From an uncultured Chitinophaga sp. (lineage in GTDB: Bacteria; Bacteroidota; Bacteroidia; Chitinophagales; Chitinophagaceae): a stretch of DNA of 64,000 bases. Below are positions 16,752 through 25,296 of the stretch, piece by piece. A program made the translations under genes and the position numbers. Below the pieces are notes generated by a model. That model was not told the origin of the DNA. It was given only the letters and a program-made list of their open reading frames with translations, and did not search any database. Within the stretch, counting starts at the first letter, position 1, and each line of letters begins with the position of its first letter. The stretch is from positions 1 to 64,000 of the forward strand of contig NZ_CALNBI010000433.1 of the NCBI RefSeq assembly GCF_937874145.1. The letters are read 5' to 3'.

Positions 16752-16798
16752 CAGAATTATAAAAAGTTTGTCATTTTCTAAACGTTAAAATGACATGC

Positions 16799-17467
16799 CT
16801 AGAAGAAAAAGAACTTCTTTTTCAACCGCATTTTCATCCGGATGTCCTCCACCGGCCGGTCGCCCGGCTTCTTCGTGGGCTGCGCCGCGATGCTGTCGAT
16901 CACATGGAAACCTTTCACCACCTGCCCGAAAACGGTATAGCTCTGGTCCAGGTGCGGCGAACCGCCCCATTCCTTGTACACTTCCCGCTGGTCAACAGGC
17001 AGCTTGCGCCCGCCGAGCCGCGTCTGCTCCAGTGTATCCAGCCCGCCGTCGGTCCACTTCTTCCCCTGCACGATATAAAACTGGCTGCCGGACGACTCTT
17101 TCGCCGGGTTATTGTCCCGCGCCGCGCCCAGCGCGCCCTTCCGGTGGTACAGATCCAGCTGGAATTCAGCAGGGATGCGGTAATCAGGCCCCCCGTTCCC
17201 CAGCGCCGCGCCGGGCTGTGCCCGCCGGCTGCCGGGGTCGCCGCCCTGGATCATGAAATGCTGGATCACGCGGTGGAACAGCAGGCTGTCGTAATAATGC
17301 TGCTTCACGAGCTTAATAAAGTTGTCGCGGTGCTTCGGGGTCTGGTCGTACAGCCGGATCACCATTTTGCCGTAAGGCGTATACAGCTTCACTTTTCGGT
17401 TGCGCTGCGCCTGCGCGGCCATGGAAACCAGCAGCAACAGCCATAAAACGGGTAGTTTTCTATGCAT
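16799..17467 (-). CDS. Secreted cyclophilin-type peptidyl-prolyl isomerase
   Basis: This 222-aa protein has a signal peptide (about residues 1-20, ending AAQA) and a cyclophilin domain over most of the rest. FHRVIQHFMIQGGDP carries the catalytic Arg/Phe/Gln cluster, and GSQFYIV is the second conserved strand. An insertion of about 40 residues (DTLEQTRLGGRKLPVDQREV) separates it from the C-terminal FGQVVKGFHVIDSI motif. It should assist folding in the periplasm. The C-terminus ends in a lysine/phenylalanine-rich tail (KKKFFFF), which is unusual but in frame. Confidence 0.9.
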   Translation of the reverse strand: MHRKLPVLWLLLLVSMAAQAQRNRKVKLYTPYGKMVIRLYDQTPKHRDNFIKLVKQHYYDSLLFHRVIQHFMIQGGDPGSRRAQPGAALGNGGPDYRIPAEFQLDLYHRKGALGAARDNNPAKESSGSQFYIVQGKKWTDGGLDTLEQTRLGGRKLPVDQREVYKEWGGSPHLDQSYTVFGQVVKGFHVIDSIAAQPTKKPGDRPVEDIRMKMRLKKKFFFF

Positions 17468-17547
17468 GGGCTTGATGATGTATTCGTCTTCCGGTCAGGG
17501 CCGGGCCGCCGTTGCGTCGCACACTTCGGCGGCGGTGCGGGGCCTGG

Positions 17548-17883
17548 CTATTCTTCCTCGAAATAATCGATGATATGTTCTTTAATGAACCGCTCCTGCT
17601 CTTCCAGCCCCATTTTGGGCACGGGCTGTACCTCTTTGAAGTGCGGCCATCCGTCCTTATCCCGGCCTTCCGGCTCGAAATACCCGCTGCGGCTCAGCAA
17701 AGCGCACATGGCGATGTGCATGAGGTCCTGTTTTTGTTCTTTGGTGAACTTCTTTTTCGGGCTGTTCAGTTCCTGGATCCCGATAATCATTAACATGGCT
17801 TCCATGTTCGGGGTTTTCCCGAATCTTTCGGTGAGCATGTCTTCCACTTGTTTCCAGCGTATATTGAAATCGTCGTTGTTCAT
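17548..17883 (-). CDS. Conserved Bacteroidota protein of unknown function
   Basis: This 111-aa soluble protein has no signal peptide or membrane segment. The composition is acidic at the C-terminus (YFEEE) with a helical N-terminal half. I recognise the general type as a small conserved protein of this phylum but know no function. The ATG at 17883 follows a promoter-like TACATTTG (17946-17953). It stands alone between two genes of unrelated function. Confidence 0.65.
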   Translation of the reverse strand: MNNDDFNIRWKQVEDMLTERFGKTPNMEAMLMIIGIQELNSPKKKFTKEQKQDLMHIAMCALLSRSGYFEPEGRDKDGWPHFKEVQPVPKMGLEEQERFIKEHIIDYFEEE

Positions 17884-17945
17884 GTTTATTGGCTTTTTAT
17901 GCCGCAGGCCCTGTCTGGCATTCCTATTGCAGGGCTAACGGACGA

Positions 17946-17953
17946 CAAATGTA
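17946..17953 (-). promoter_or_regulatory. -7 promoter element (TACATTTG) of the 111-aa gene
   Basis: This is an exact TAnnTTTG match on the minus strand, giving a leader of about 60 nt before the ATG at 17883. Confidence 0.4.
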
Positions 17954-18142
17954 CGGTTTAGATAAAAAATTGATGTAAATATCGTCCCGTATTCTTAAAT
18001 TGGAAATTTTTATAAACCATATCTGCTTTTGCCGATCATCTCCCCTGCGCCCGATTTAACAGGTTTTTAACTGCGCAATCCCGCCATGGGAGTAGGTTTA
18101 AAAAGCAGAATCCTTATTTTAGCAACCTTGAAATAACAATTC

Positions 18143-19144
18143 ATGGAAAATACCTCGTACGACATCCGTCAGATCAATGAAAAGATTCACCAGGCCAGTG
18201 CCTTTGTCGACCTCCTGAATTCGGAGATCAACAAAGTGATCGTTGGCCAGAAATACATGGTGGAGCGCCTCATGATCGGCCTGCTGGCCCAGGGCCACGT
18301 GCTGCTCGAAGGCGTGCCCGGCCTCGCCAAAACCCTTTCCATCAAATCCCTGTCGAGCGCCATCGATGCCCGGTTCTCGCGCATCCAGTTCACGCCCGAC
18401 CTGCTGCCGGCCGACGTCGTGGGTACCATGATCTACAACCAGCAACGCAATGAGTTCATGGTCCGCAAAGGGCCCATCTTCGCCAACTTCATCCTGGCTG
18501 ACGAGATCAACCGCGCCCCGGCCAAAGTGCAGAGCGCCCTTCTCGAAGCCATGCAGGAAAAACAGGTGACCATCGGCGATACCACCTTCAAACTCGAAGA
18601 ACCGTTCCTCGTGCTCGCCACGCAGAACCCCATCGAACAGGAAGGTACCTACACCCTCCCCGAAGCGCAGGTCGACCGTTTCATGCTCAAAGTCGTGATC
18701 GGCTACCCCACCAAGGAAGAGGAACGCCACATCATCCGCCAGAACCTCGCCCCGGAAGGCCAGGCGAAGATCAACCCCGTTGTGCGCCCGGAGGATATCC
18801 TCGAAGCCCGCAAACTGGTGCGCCAGGTGTATATGGACGAAAAGATCGAACAATATATCCTGGACGTGGTGTTCGCCACCCGCAACCCGGAAGATTATAA
18901 GCTCGCCAAGCTGAAACCGCTCATCGCCTACGGCGGATCGCCCCGCGCCTCCATCAACCTGGCCCTCGCTTCCAAAGCGTACGCCTTCACGAAGCGCCGC
19001 GGATACGTGATCCCCGAAGACGTGCGCAGCGTATGCTTCGACGTGATGCGCCACCGCGTGGGGCTCACCTACGAGGCCGAAGCCGAAAACGTAACCAGCG
19101 AAAACATCCTCAGCGAGATCCTCAACGCCGTGGAAGTGCCATAA
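18143..19144 (+). CDS. MoxR-family AAA+ ATPase
   Basis: This 333-aa cytoplasmic AAA+ chaperone has Walker A GVPGLAKT (residues 57-64) and Walker B ILADE (117-121). Sensor 1 lies in VLATQNPIEQEGTY, and a C-terminal lid domain follows. MoxR ATPases act with von Willebrand factor A (VWA) proteins encoded beside them, often maturing or regulating envelope proteins. It is the first gene of the operon continuing with DUF58, a BatD-like and a BatA-like protein, so it likely works with those membrane VWA proteins. Confidence 0.93.
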   Translation: MENTSYDIRQINEKIHQASAFVDLLNSEINKVIVGQKYMVERLMIGLLAQGHVLLEGVPGLAKTLSIKSLSSAIDARFSRIQFTPDLLPADVVGTMIYNQQRNEFMVRKGPIFANFILADEINRAPAKVQSALLEAMQEKQVTIGDTTFKLEEPFLVLATQNPIEQEGTYTLPEAQVDRFMLKVVIGYPTKEEERHIIRQNLAPEGQAKINPVVRPEDILEARKLVRQVYMDEKIEQYILDVVFATRNPEDYKLAKLKPLIAYGGSPRASINLALASKAYAFTKRRGYVIPEDVRSVCFDVMRHRVGLTYEAEAENVTSENILSEILNAVEVP

Positions 19145-19170
19145 GACATAAACCCGTCCAGCAACAACCG

Positions 19171-20037
19171 ATGGATACAGCAGAAATATTAAAAAAGGTC
19201 CGCCAGCTGGAAATCAAAACCAAAGGGCTGACCAACCACATCTTCGCCGGTGAGTACCACAGCGCCTTCAAAGGCCGCGGTATGTCGTTCAGCGAAGTGC
19301 GCGACTACCAATTCGGGGACGATGTAAGGGCTATCGACTGGAACGTGACCGCACGCTTCAACCATCCCTTCATCAAAGTTTTCGAAGAAGAACGCGAACT
19401 GACGGTGATGCTGCTGGTAGACGTGAGCGAAAGCGAGACCTTCGGCACCACACGCCAGACCAAGCGCAGCCTCGTTACCGAGCTCTGCGCCGTGCTGGCG
19501 TTTTCCGCCATCAAGAACAACGACAAGGTAGGCGTCATCTTTTTCAGCGACGGGATGGAGAAATACATCCCGCCCAAGAAAGGGAAGTCGCATATCCTTT
19601 TCATCATACGCGAGCTGCTCTCGTTCGAGCCGAAGAAGAAAGGGACCAATATCGCCGAAACGCTGCGGTTCTTTAACAACGCCACCAAGAAGAAAAGCAT
19701 CGTTTTTCTCCTGAGCGATTTCTTCTCCGGCAATTACCAGGATGCGCTGAACATCGCCGGCAAGCGGCACGATGTGGTGGGCGTCCAGGTATACGACCGG
19801 CGCGACAAGGAGTTGCCCGACGCGGGGCTCATCCGCATGACGGACGCCGAAACGGGCGTATCGCAGTGGGTGGATACCAGCGACCGGAAGGTGCGGGAGT
19901 ATTACGACCGCCAGTTCCAGCAACACGCGCAGTATTGCCGCAATGCGTTCATGAAGAGCGGTTCCGAACTGATCAGCATCCGCACGGATGAAGATTATGT
20001 AAAAGCATTACAGACCTTTTTCCTGAACAGGGTTTAA
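19171..20037 (+). CDS. DUF58 domain protein (VWA-like partner of MoxR)
   Basis: This 288-aa protein carries the DUF58 signature VRDYQFGDDVRAIDWNVTAR (about residues 43-62) followed by a VWA-like fold with DVSESETF (84-91), a MIDAS-type metal site. The frame is open upstream, but that part overlaps moxR. The ATG at 19171 gives the normal N-terminus. It lies 26 nt after moxR. No membrane segment is visible, unlike longer DUF58 proteins that have two N-terminal helices. Confidence 0.9.
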   Translation: MDTAEILKKVRQLEIKTKGLTNHIFAGEYHSAFKGRGMSFSEVRDYQFGDDVRAIDWNVTARFNHPFIKVFEEERELTVMLLVDVSESETFGTTRQTKRSLVTELCAVLAFSAIKNNDKVGVIFFSDGMEKYIPPKKGKSHILFIIRELLSFEPKKKGTNIAETLRFFNNATKKKSIVFLLSDFFSGNYQDALNIAGKRHDVVGVQVYDRRDKELPDAGLIRMTDAETGVSQWVDTSDRKVREYYDRQFQQHAQYCRNAFMKSGSELISIRTDEDYVKALQTFFLNRV

Positions 20038-20064
20038 CGAAAAAAGAAGCACGATCAAGACCGG

Positions 20065-21069
20065 ATGAAATTCATCAAGAACATATTCACCACCGCCCTG
20101 CTTTGCTGCCTTATGGCCGGCGCTTTCGCGCAGGAGCAGGAGGCAAAGGTGGAATACCAGGATTATTTCAAGGCCACTGCGAAGGCGGATACAACGAGCA
20201 TCCGCATCGGGGAGCCCGTGAAGGTAACCCTCGACGTCAAAGTGATGCTGTACGCGCTCAAGGGCGCCAACATCAAAGTGATCTTCCCCAACATTCCCGA
20301 CTCCGCCAACCACATCGAACTGGTGGGGCGCAGCCAGCTGGATACCACCGGGTCCGACGAAAACCAGAAGTTCTGGAAACAAACCGTGACCTTCACCAGC
20401 TTCGATTCCGGCCGCTGGGAACTGCCGCCCATGAAGTTTGAAGTGTATTCGGTGACCGACGGGTCTTATGATTCCGTGTACACCGATCCTATCTTCATCG
20501 ACGTCAATACTGTCGCCGTAGATACCACCAAAGCCTTCAAGCCCATCAAGCCATTGCGGGCGGTGAGCATCAACTGGCTGGATTACTGGTTCTGGATACT
20601 GGGGAGCTTCCTGTTGATTACGGCCATCGTGTTGTTCCTTACCATGCGCAACAAGAAAAAAGCGCCGAAACCCGTGCCCGTGGTGCCTTCCCAACCGCCA
20701 TTCGAACGCGCCCTCGAAGCGCTCGGCAAGCTGGAGAAAGAACAGCCCTGGCACACCGATGTAAAAGGCTATTACACACAACTCACGGACGTGCTGCGCG
20801 TGTATTTCGAGCAGCAGTTCAACATACCGGCCATGGAACAGACCACCGCGGAACTGATGGACGACATCAAGCCGGTGACCATCCTGAACCAGCAACGGAA
20901 CGAAATCTACAGCATCCTCAGCCTGGCCGACCTCGCCAAGTTCGCCAAGCTCCAGCCCACCCCGCAGGAGCATGAGGAATCGCTGCGCAAGGCCAGGGCA
21001 GTAGTGGAATGGACGCGCGCCGCCGCCATGCATAAAACCGAACAGCCGGCCACCGGCACAAATTCGTAA
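20065..21069 (+). CDS. BatD-like membrane-anchored protein (short form)
   Basis: This 334-aa protein has a signal peptide (about 1-22, ending GAFA). A periplasmic beta-rich domain (about 30-160) precedes one transmembrane helix (WFWILGSFLLITAIVLFLTM, about 173-192). A cytoplasmic helical domain follows (about 210-320). The arrangement resembles BatD of the Bacteroidota Bat (aerotolerance) operon, but full BatD proteins are usually much longer, with several periplasmic Ig-like repeats. Its place between DUF58 and a BatA-like gene supports the assignment. Confidence 0.7.
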   Translation: MKFIKNIFTTALLCCLMAGAFAQEQEAKVEYQDYFKATAKADTTSIRIGEPVKVTLDVKVMLYALKGANIKVIFPNIPDSANHIELVGRSQLDTTGSDENQKFWKQTVTFTSFDSGRWELPPMKFEVYSVTDGSYDSVYTDPIFIDVNTVAVDTTKAFKPIKPLRAVSINWLDYWFWILGSFLLITAIVLFLTMRNKKKAPKPVPVVPSQPPFERALEALGKLEKEQPWHTDVKGYYTQLTDVLRVYFEQQFNIPAMEQTTAELMDDIKPVTILNQQRNEIYSILSLADLAKFAKLQPTPQEHEESLRKARAVVEWTRAAAMHKTEQPATGTNS

Positions 21070-21077
21070 AACGACTC

Positions 21078-22088
21078 ATGAACGCGGAACTCTGGAAAAA
21101 TATTGAATTCGCACACCCGGCCTTCTTCTGGCTGCTGCTGCTCATCCCCGTCTTCATCTGGTGGAGCGTGAGCGCCGGCCGCAAGTTCCAGGGATCGGTG
21201 AAAGTATCGTCGCTGCAAGGCCTCAAAGGCATCCCCGTATCCTGGAAAATCCGTTTCCGGCCCCTCCTGCCCGCCCTGCGCATCATTGCATTCGCCGCGC
21301 TGGTAGTAGCAATGGCAAGGCCGCAAACCTCCAATACCTCCGAAAACATCGACAGCGAAGGGATCGACATCGTGCTGGGGATCGATATCTCGGGGTCCAT
21401 GCTCGCGGAAGACCTCAGGCCCAACCGTATGGAGGCCGCCAAGAAAACGGCCATGGACTTCGTAGACAGCCGCATCAGCGACCGTATCGGACTGGTGATC
21501 TTCTCGGGCGAAAGCTTCACGCAATGCCCCATCACCACCGACCACGCCGTGCTCAAGCAACAGCTCATGGCCATCCGCAGCGGCATGCTGCAAGACGGTA
21601 CGGCCATCGGCATGGGGCTCGCTACTTCGGTGGACCGCCTCCGCGAAAGCAAAGCCAAAAGCAAAGTCGTGATCCTGCTCACCGACGGCGTGAACAACAC
21701 CGGCCTGGTAGACCCGCTCACCGCGCTGGAGATCGCGAAAGCGTATAAAGTGAAGGTTTACACGATCGGCGTGGGCACCCAGGGCAAAGCGCCCTCTCCC
21801 GCTACTATGCCCGACGGCAGCGTGCAAATGCAGATGGTGGACGTGCAGATCGACGAGCCCCTTATGAAAAAGATCGCCAGCGAAACCGGCGGTCGCTATT
21901 TCAGGGCCACCAACAATACTTCCCTGCAAGACATCTATCACGAAATCGATAAGCTGGAGCGCACCAAAGTGGAAATCACTTCCTACAAACGCTTCAAAGA
22001 GCATTTCTTCCCCTTCGCCATGATTGCCCTGGCGGCTTTGCTGCTGGAAGTGGTGCTGCGGTACACGCTTTTCAAGCGGCTGCCCTAG
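21078..22088 (+). CDS. BatA-like VWA-domain membrane protein
   Basis: This 336-aa protein has two N-terminal transmembrane helices (about 14-31 and 63-80) and a VWA domain with a complete MIDAS motif, DISGSM (103-108). A C-terminal transmembrane helix follows (about 312-330). Bat proteins are reported to influence oxidative-stress tolerance and envelope integrity. The gene starts 8 nt after the BatD-like stop, so the operon is tight. The usual BatB and BatC genes do not follow: rsgA comes next. Confidence 0.88.
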   Translation: MNAELWKNIEFAHPAFFWLLLLIPVFIWWSVSAGRKFQGSVKVSSLQGLKGIPVSWKIRFRPLLPALRIIAFAALVVAMARPQTSNTSENIDSEGIDIVLGIDISGSMLAEDLRPNRMEAAKKTAMDFVDSRISDRIGLVIFSGESFTQCPITTDHAVLKQQLMAIRSGMLQDGTAIGMGLATSVDRLRESKAKSKVVILLTDGVNNTGLVDPLTALEIAKAYKVKVYTIGVGTQGKAPSPATMPDGSVQMQMVDVQIDEPLMKKIASETGGRYFRATNNTSLQDIYHEIDKLERTKVEITSYKRFKEHFFPFAMIALAALLLEVVLRYTLFKRLP

Positions 22089-22100
22089 CCTGATTTGCTT

Positions 22101-22108
22101 TATCTTTA
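22101..22108 (+). promoter_or_regulatory. -7 promoter-like element of rsgA (TATCTTTA)
   Basis: It has one mismatch to TAnnTTTG and ends 4 nt before the proposed GTG start at 22113. If used, the rsgA mRNA would be leaderless. Confidence 0.4.
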
Positions 22109-22112
22109 CACC

Positions 22113-23045
22113 GTGCAAGCAACGATTTACAAATCCACCGGCAGTTGGTATACCGTGAAAACGGATGAAGGCGACCTTTACCAGGCGCGGATCAAAGGCG
22201 TATTCAAAATAGATGAGACCATCACGTCCACCAACCCCATCGCCGTGGGCGACCATGTCGACATCCAGCTGGAAAGCGGCGAAGAAGGCACGGCCGTGAT
22301 TACGGGCATTGCCGACCGGAAGAATTATATCGTACGCAGCTCGCCGCAGGGCAAGCATAAAAAGCACATCGTAGCCGCCAACCTCGACCAGGCGGTGCTT
22401 GTGGCCACCGTCAGGGAGCCGCGCACCTCGCAGGGCTTTATCGACCGGTTTCTGGTAACGGCGGCAGCCTACCACATCCCCGTTATCCTCGTATTCAATA
22501 AGATGGACGTGTACCGCCCCAAGGAAATGGAGCAGTTCGGGCACTGGCAGGCGGTGTATGAAGACATGGGCTATACCGTGTTGCTGACAGGCGCGGCGGA
22601 AGGAAAGGGGATAGATGAACTGGGGGAACTACTGAAAGATAAGACCACGCTCATTTCCGGGCATTCCGGTGTGGGCAAGAGCACCATCATCAACGGGCTG
22701 ATTCCGGGCCTGCAGCTGAAAACGAAACAAGTGAGCGGCTGGAGCGGGAAGGGTTTACATACCACTACATTCGCCGAGATGTTCGACCTGCCTTTCGGCG
22801 GCCGCCTCATTGATACGCCGGGCGTCCGGGAATTCGGCATCGTAGATATCCCGAAAGCGGAATTATCGCATTACTTCCTGGAGATGCAGCCTTACATCCA
22901 GCAATGCCAGTTCAACAACTGCCAACACCTCGACGAGCCCGGGTGCGCCGTGAAAGCCGCCGTAGAAGCGGGCGACATCGACCTGGACCGCTACGTCAGC
23001 TATGCCACGATCCTGGCTACGATCAACGAAAATGATTACGATTAA
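22113..23045 (+). CDS. rsgA: Ribosome small-subunit-dependent GTPase A
   Basis: This 310-aa circularly permuted GTPase checks late 30S ribosome assembly. Domains in order are an N-terminal OB fold (about 1-68), then the permuted G domain with NKMD (129-132) before GHSGVGKST (183-191) and DTPG (234-237). A C-terminal zinc finger follows, with C265, C270, H272 and C278. I chose the GTG at 22113, which gives the family-typical MQATIYKSTGSWYTV. A TTG 18 nt earlier is possible but would place the start before the promoter-like box. Confidence 0.95.
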   Translation: MQATIYKSTGSWYTVKTDEGDLYQARIKGVFKIDETITSTNPIAVGDHVDIQLESGEEGTAVITGIADRKNYIVRSSPQGKHKKHIVAANLDQAVLVATVREPRTSQGFIDRFLVTAAAYHIPVILVFNKMDVYRPKEMEQFGHWQAVYEDMGYTVLLTGAAEGKGIDELGELLKDKTTLISGHSGVGKSTIINGLIPGLQLKTKQVSGWSGKGLHTTTFAEMFDLPFGGRLIDTPGVREFGIVDIPKAELSHYFLEMQPYIQQCQFNNCQHLDEPGCAVKAAVEAGDIDLDRYVSYATILATINENDYD

Positions 23046-23212
23046 TTTCTTCTCAGGAAGCCGAAGAAGCCTTTCTTTTTGGGCGCATTCATCTCATCCA
23101 TCACTTTTTCGGCGCCGAGGTTGCGCGCAGGCGTCGGGCATCCCGTTTTCTGGGACCTGCAGGCCATGGCCATAACCGTCAAAACGGACAGGCAAACGAA
23201 AAGTTTCCGCAT
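23042..23212 (-). CDS. Tiny lipoprotein, 56 aa (second of a tandem pair)
   Basis: I translated this by hand; it is too short for most gene finders. It begins MRKLFVCLSVLTVMAMAC, a signal peptide with a lipobox (AMAC, Cys18), then RSQKTGCPTPARNLGAEKVM and a basic end (PKKKGFFGFLRRN). It should be an outer-membrane or periplasmic lipoprotein. Right after the lipid-anchored cysteine comes SQKxGCP, shared with the upstream tiny lipoprotein, so the two are probably paralogues. Its stop overlaps the end of convergent rsgA by 4 nt. The function is unknown. Confidence 0.75.
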   Translation of the reverse strand: MRKLFVCLSVLTVMAMACRSQKTGCPTPARNLGAEKVMDEMNAPKKKGFFGFLRRN

Positions 23213-23224
23213 AACCAGGGGATT

Positions 23225-23374
23225 TTAGAAGAGTTTCATTTGCTTGCCGGCTTTGCTGTTCTGCTTCATATTGCCGGAATTGTAAAATGTGCTGCCGGGG
23301 CAGCCTTGTTTCTGGGAGGCGCATCCTGCGAACAGGAACGACGCCCATAGCCCAATCATCCATTTTGATTTCAT
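23225..23374 (-). CDS. Tiny lipoprotein, 49 aa (first of a tandem pair)
   Basis: I translated this by hand. It begins MKSKWMIGLWASFLFAGC, a signal peptide with a lipobox (FAGC, Cys18), then ASQKQGCPGSTFYNSGNMKQ and a short basic end. The post-lipobox SQKxGCP motif is shared with the neighbour 12 nt downstream, so the two form a small operon. It may be co-transcribed with the gamma-carbonic-anhydrase-like gene 45 nt upstream; a weak -7-like box (TATATTGC) also lies in between. The function is unknown. Confidence 0.75.
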   Translation of the reverse strand: MKSKWMIGLWASFLFAGCASQKQGCPGSTFYNSGNMKQNSKAGKQMKLF

Positions 23375-23419
23375 AGGTCCGGGATTAGGCCTGCAATATA
23401 ATAATTTTTTATAAGATGA

Positions 23420-23941
23420 CTATACCTGGTCGCGGAACCAGTCGGCGTACATGATGTAGTTATTGGCAATGCGGTCGATTTCCCCGGAGATCAGTTCCTG
23501 GGAGATGGTTTTCACCTTTTTAGCGGGCACCCCGGCATAGATGCATCCGGCTTCCACCTGTGTATTTTCCAACACAACGGCGCCGGCGGCAATGATGGTA
23601 TTGGAGCCGATGTGGCAATTATCCATCACGATGGCGCCCATTCCGATAAGCACGTTATCTTCCACCGTACAGCCGTGTACAATGGCGTTATGGCCGATGG
23701 ATACGTTGTTGCCGATGTTGGTTTTCGTTTTCTGGTAAGTGGCATGGATCACGGCGCCGTCCTGGATATTGACTTTATCGCCCATCCGGATGCTGTTCAC
23801 ATCTCCCCTCACCACGGCATTGAACCAAACGCTGCAATCCTTTCCCATCACCACATCGCCTACGATGGTGGCATTCGGCGCAATGAAGCAATTGTCGCCC
23901 ATTTGCGGGTGTACACCCTTTACTGGTAATATTACTGGCAT
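23420..23941 (-). CDS. Gamma-carbonic-anhydrase-like hexapeptide-repeat protein
   Basis: This 173-aa protein is almost entirely a left-handed beta-helix built from hexapeptide repeats. H66 (VIHATY), H84 and H89 (SIGHNAIVHG) occupy the three zinc-ligand positions of the gamma-carbonic anhydrase class. Many YrdA/PaaY-type homologues keep the histidines without proven anhydrase activity, so activity is not certain. The frame is open 139 codons upstream, but that is antisense to the next gene. The ATG at 23941 gives the normal MPVILPVKGVHPQMG start. A promoter with correct spacing ends 4 nt before it. Confidence 0.9.
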   Translation of the reverse strand: MPVILPVKGVHPQMGDNCFIAPNATIVGDVVMGKDCSVWFNAVVRGDVNSIRMGDKVNIQDGAVIHATYQKTKTNIGNNVSIGHNAIVHGCTVEDNVLIGMGAIVMDNCHIGSNTIIAAGAVVLENTQVEAGCIYAGVPAKKVKTISQELISGEIDRIANNYIMYADWFRDQV

Positions 23942-23945
23942 GATA

Positions 23946-23976
23946 CAAATATAGAACTTCACTAACTTCGCCCCAA
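23946..23976 (-). promoter_or_regulatory. Promoter of the gamma-carbonic-anhydrase-like gene (TTG-N20-TATATTTG)
   Basis: The exact -7 box TATATTTG (23946-23953) ends 4 nt before the ATG, and TTG (23974-23976) is spaced by 20 nt. The TTG overlaps the start codon of the divergent aminotransferase gene; the two ATGs are separated by only 34 nt. Confidence 0.7.
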
Positions 23977-25157
23977 TGAATAACAGGCAGCTTTTTTTAC
24001 AGCATGTGGCGCAAACCTCAGACGCCCCCCTGGCGCTGGAGATGGTGAAAGCGCAGGGAATGTATATGTGGGACGCTTCCGGCAAGCAATACATCGATAT
24101 GATCGCGGGCATCAGCGTCTGCAATATCGGGCATTGCCACCCGGCTGTTGTGCAGGCCATCCGCGAACAGGCGGAAACGTATATGCACCTCATCGTGTAT
24201 GGCGAATTCGTGCAGTCGCCCCAGGTGCAGTACGCCACATTCCTCACCCAACATCTTCCCGCATCCCTCAACTCCGTATACTTCACGAATTCCGGCAGCG
24301 AAGCCACCGAAGGCGCCATGAAACTGGCCAAACGCCATACCGGGCGCACGGGCATCATTGCGTTTAAGAACAGCTACCACGGCTCTACACAGGGTTCGCT
24401 GAGCATCATTGGCGACGAATACTGGCGCAACGCTTACCGCCCGCTCCTCCCCGACGTGCTGCACCTGCAGCACAACGATATGGGCATGCTGGAGCAGATC
24501 ACCGGACGGACCGCCTGCGTGATCGCGGAAACCGTGCAGGCAGAAGCCGGCGTGCTGGCGCCGTCTGTTGAATGGATGCAGGCCCTTCGCGCGCGCTGCA
24601 CCGAAACGGGAACGCTTCTCGTGCTCGACGAGATCCAGTGCGGCCTCGGGCGCAACGGAACGCTCTGGGCCTTCGAACAATATGGCGTGGTGCCTGACAT
24701 TCTTTTGGCAGGGAAAGCCCTGGGCGGCGGCATGCCCCTGGGCGCGTTCGTCGCCAACCGGGATATCATGTGGAGCCTCACCAGCCAGCCCGTCCTCGGC
24801 CATATTACCACCTTTGGCGGACATCCGGTAGCCTGTGCCGCGGGGCTTGCGGGCATGAAGGCCCTTTTGTCTGAAAAGATGATGGATGGGATTTTCGAAA
24901 AGGAGCAGCTTTTCCTCCGCCTGCTGCAACATCCGAAAATTAAGGCCGTACGGTCGCGGGGGCTCATGCTGGCCGTGGAAGTGGAAGACTTCCCTGCCTG
25001 CAAGAAAGTGATCGATTATTGCATCGCCAACGGGCTCATCACCGACTGGTTCCTTTTCGCCTCCAACGCGATCCGGCTGGTGCCGCCACTGATTATTTCC
25101 GAAGAAGAAATCCGCAAAGCCTGCGCAATCCTGCTGGCAGGACTGGACACTTTATAA
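23976..25157 (+). CDS. Class III (acetylornithine-type) aminotransferase
   Basis: This 393-aa PLP enzyme of fold type I, subgroup II has NSGSEA (residues 105-110) for phosphate binding, DEIQ (218-221) under the pyridine ring, and the Schiff-base lysine K247 in LLAGKALGGGMP. These features fit the ArgD/ornithine/4-aminobutyrate family. No arginine or polyamine genes are nearby, so the substrate is undecided. A TAACTTCG box (23963-23970, one mismatch) lies 5 nt before the ATG, so this mRNA may also be leaderless. Confidence 0.88.
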   Translation: MNNRQLFLQHVAQTSDAPLALEMVKAQGMYMWDASGKQYIDMIAGISVCNIGHCHPAVVQAIREQAETYMHLIVYGEFVQSPQVQYATFLTQHLPASLNSVYFTNSGSEATEGAMKLAKRHTGRTGIIAFKNSYHGSTQGSLSIIGDEYWRNAYRPLLPDVLHLQHNDMGMLEQITGRTACVIAETVQAEAGVLAPSVEWMQALRARCTETGTLLVLDEIQCGLGRNGTLWAFEQYGVVPDILLAGKALGGGMPLGAFVANRDIMWSLTSQPVLGHITTFGGHPVACAAGLAGMKALLSEKMMDGIFEKEQLFLRLLQHPKIKAVRSRGLMLAVEVEDFPACKKVIDYCIANGLITDWFLFASNAIRLVPPLIISEEEIRKACAILLAGLDTL

Positions 25158-25178
25158 AGAAGTACTTATACTACGACA

Positions 25179-25212
25179 AGCCGCCAGGGACATGGTCTCA
25201 GGCGGCTTTATG
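25179..25212 (+). terminator. Possible terminator of the aminotransferase gene
   Basis: AAGCCGCC (25179-25186) / GGCGGCTT (25201-25208) form an 8-bp stem with a 14-nt loop. The T-run is short (TTTAT), so efficiency is uncertain. Confidence 0.55.
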
Positions 25213-25229
25213 TCGTGGACATCATGGCA

Positions 25230-25258
25230 AAAAAAATCCTCCCGGGAAACCGGGAGGA
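25230..25258 (-). terminator. Intrinsic terminator of the OmpA-family gene
   Basis: TCCTCCCGG (25237-25245) and CCGGGAGGA (25250-25258) form a perfect 9-bp stem closed by a 4-nt loop. On the minus strand a run of seven or more T follows. Confidence 0.9.
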
Positions 25259-25296
25259 CCGTTCAAACTGCTTATGAGAAAATTCAACTAAAAAGC

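Noticed and set aside
20907..22544. 545-codon open frame antisense to the Bat genes and rsgA
   Set aside because: It crosses three well-defined genes in antisense and has no recognisable sequence.
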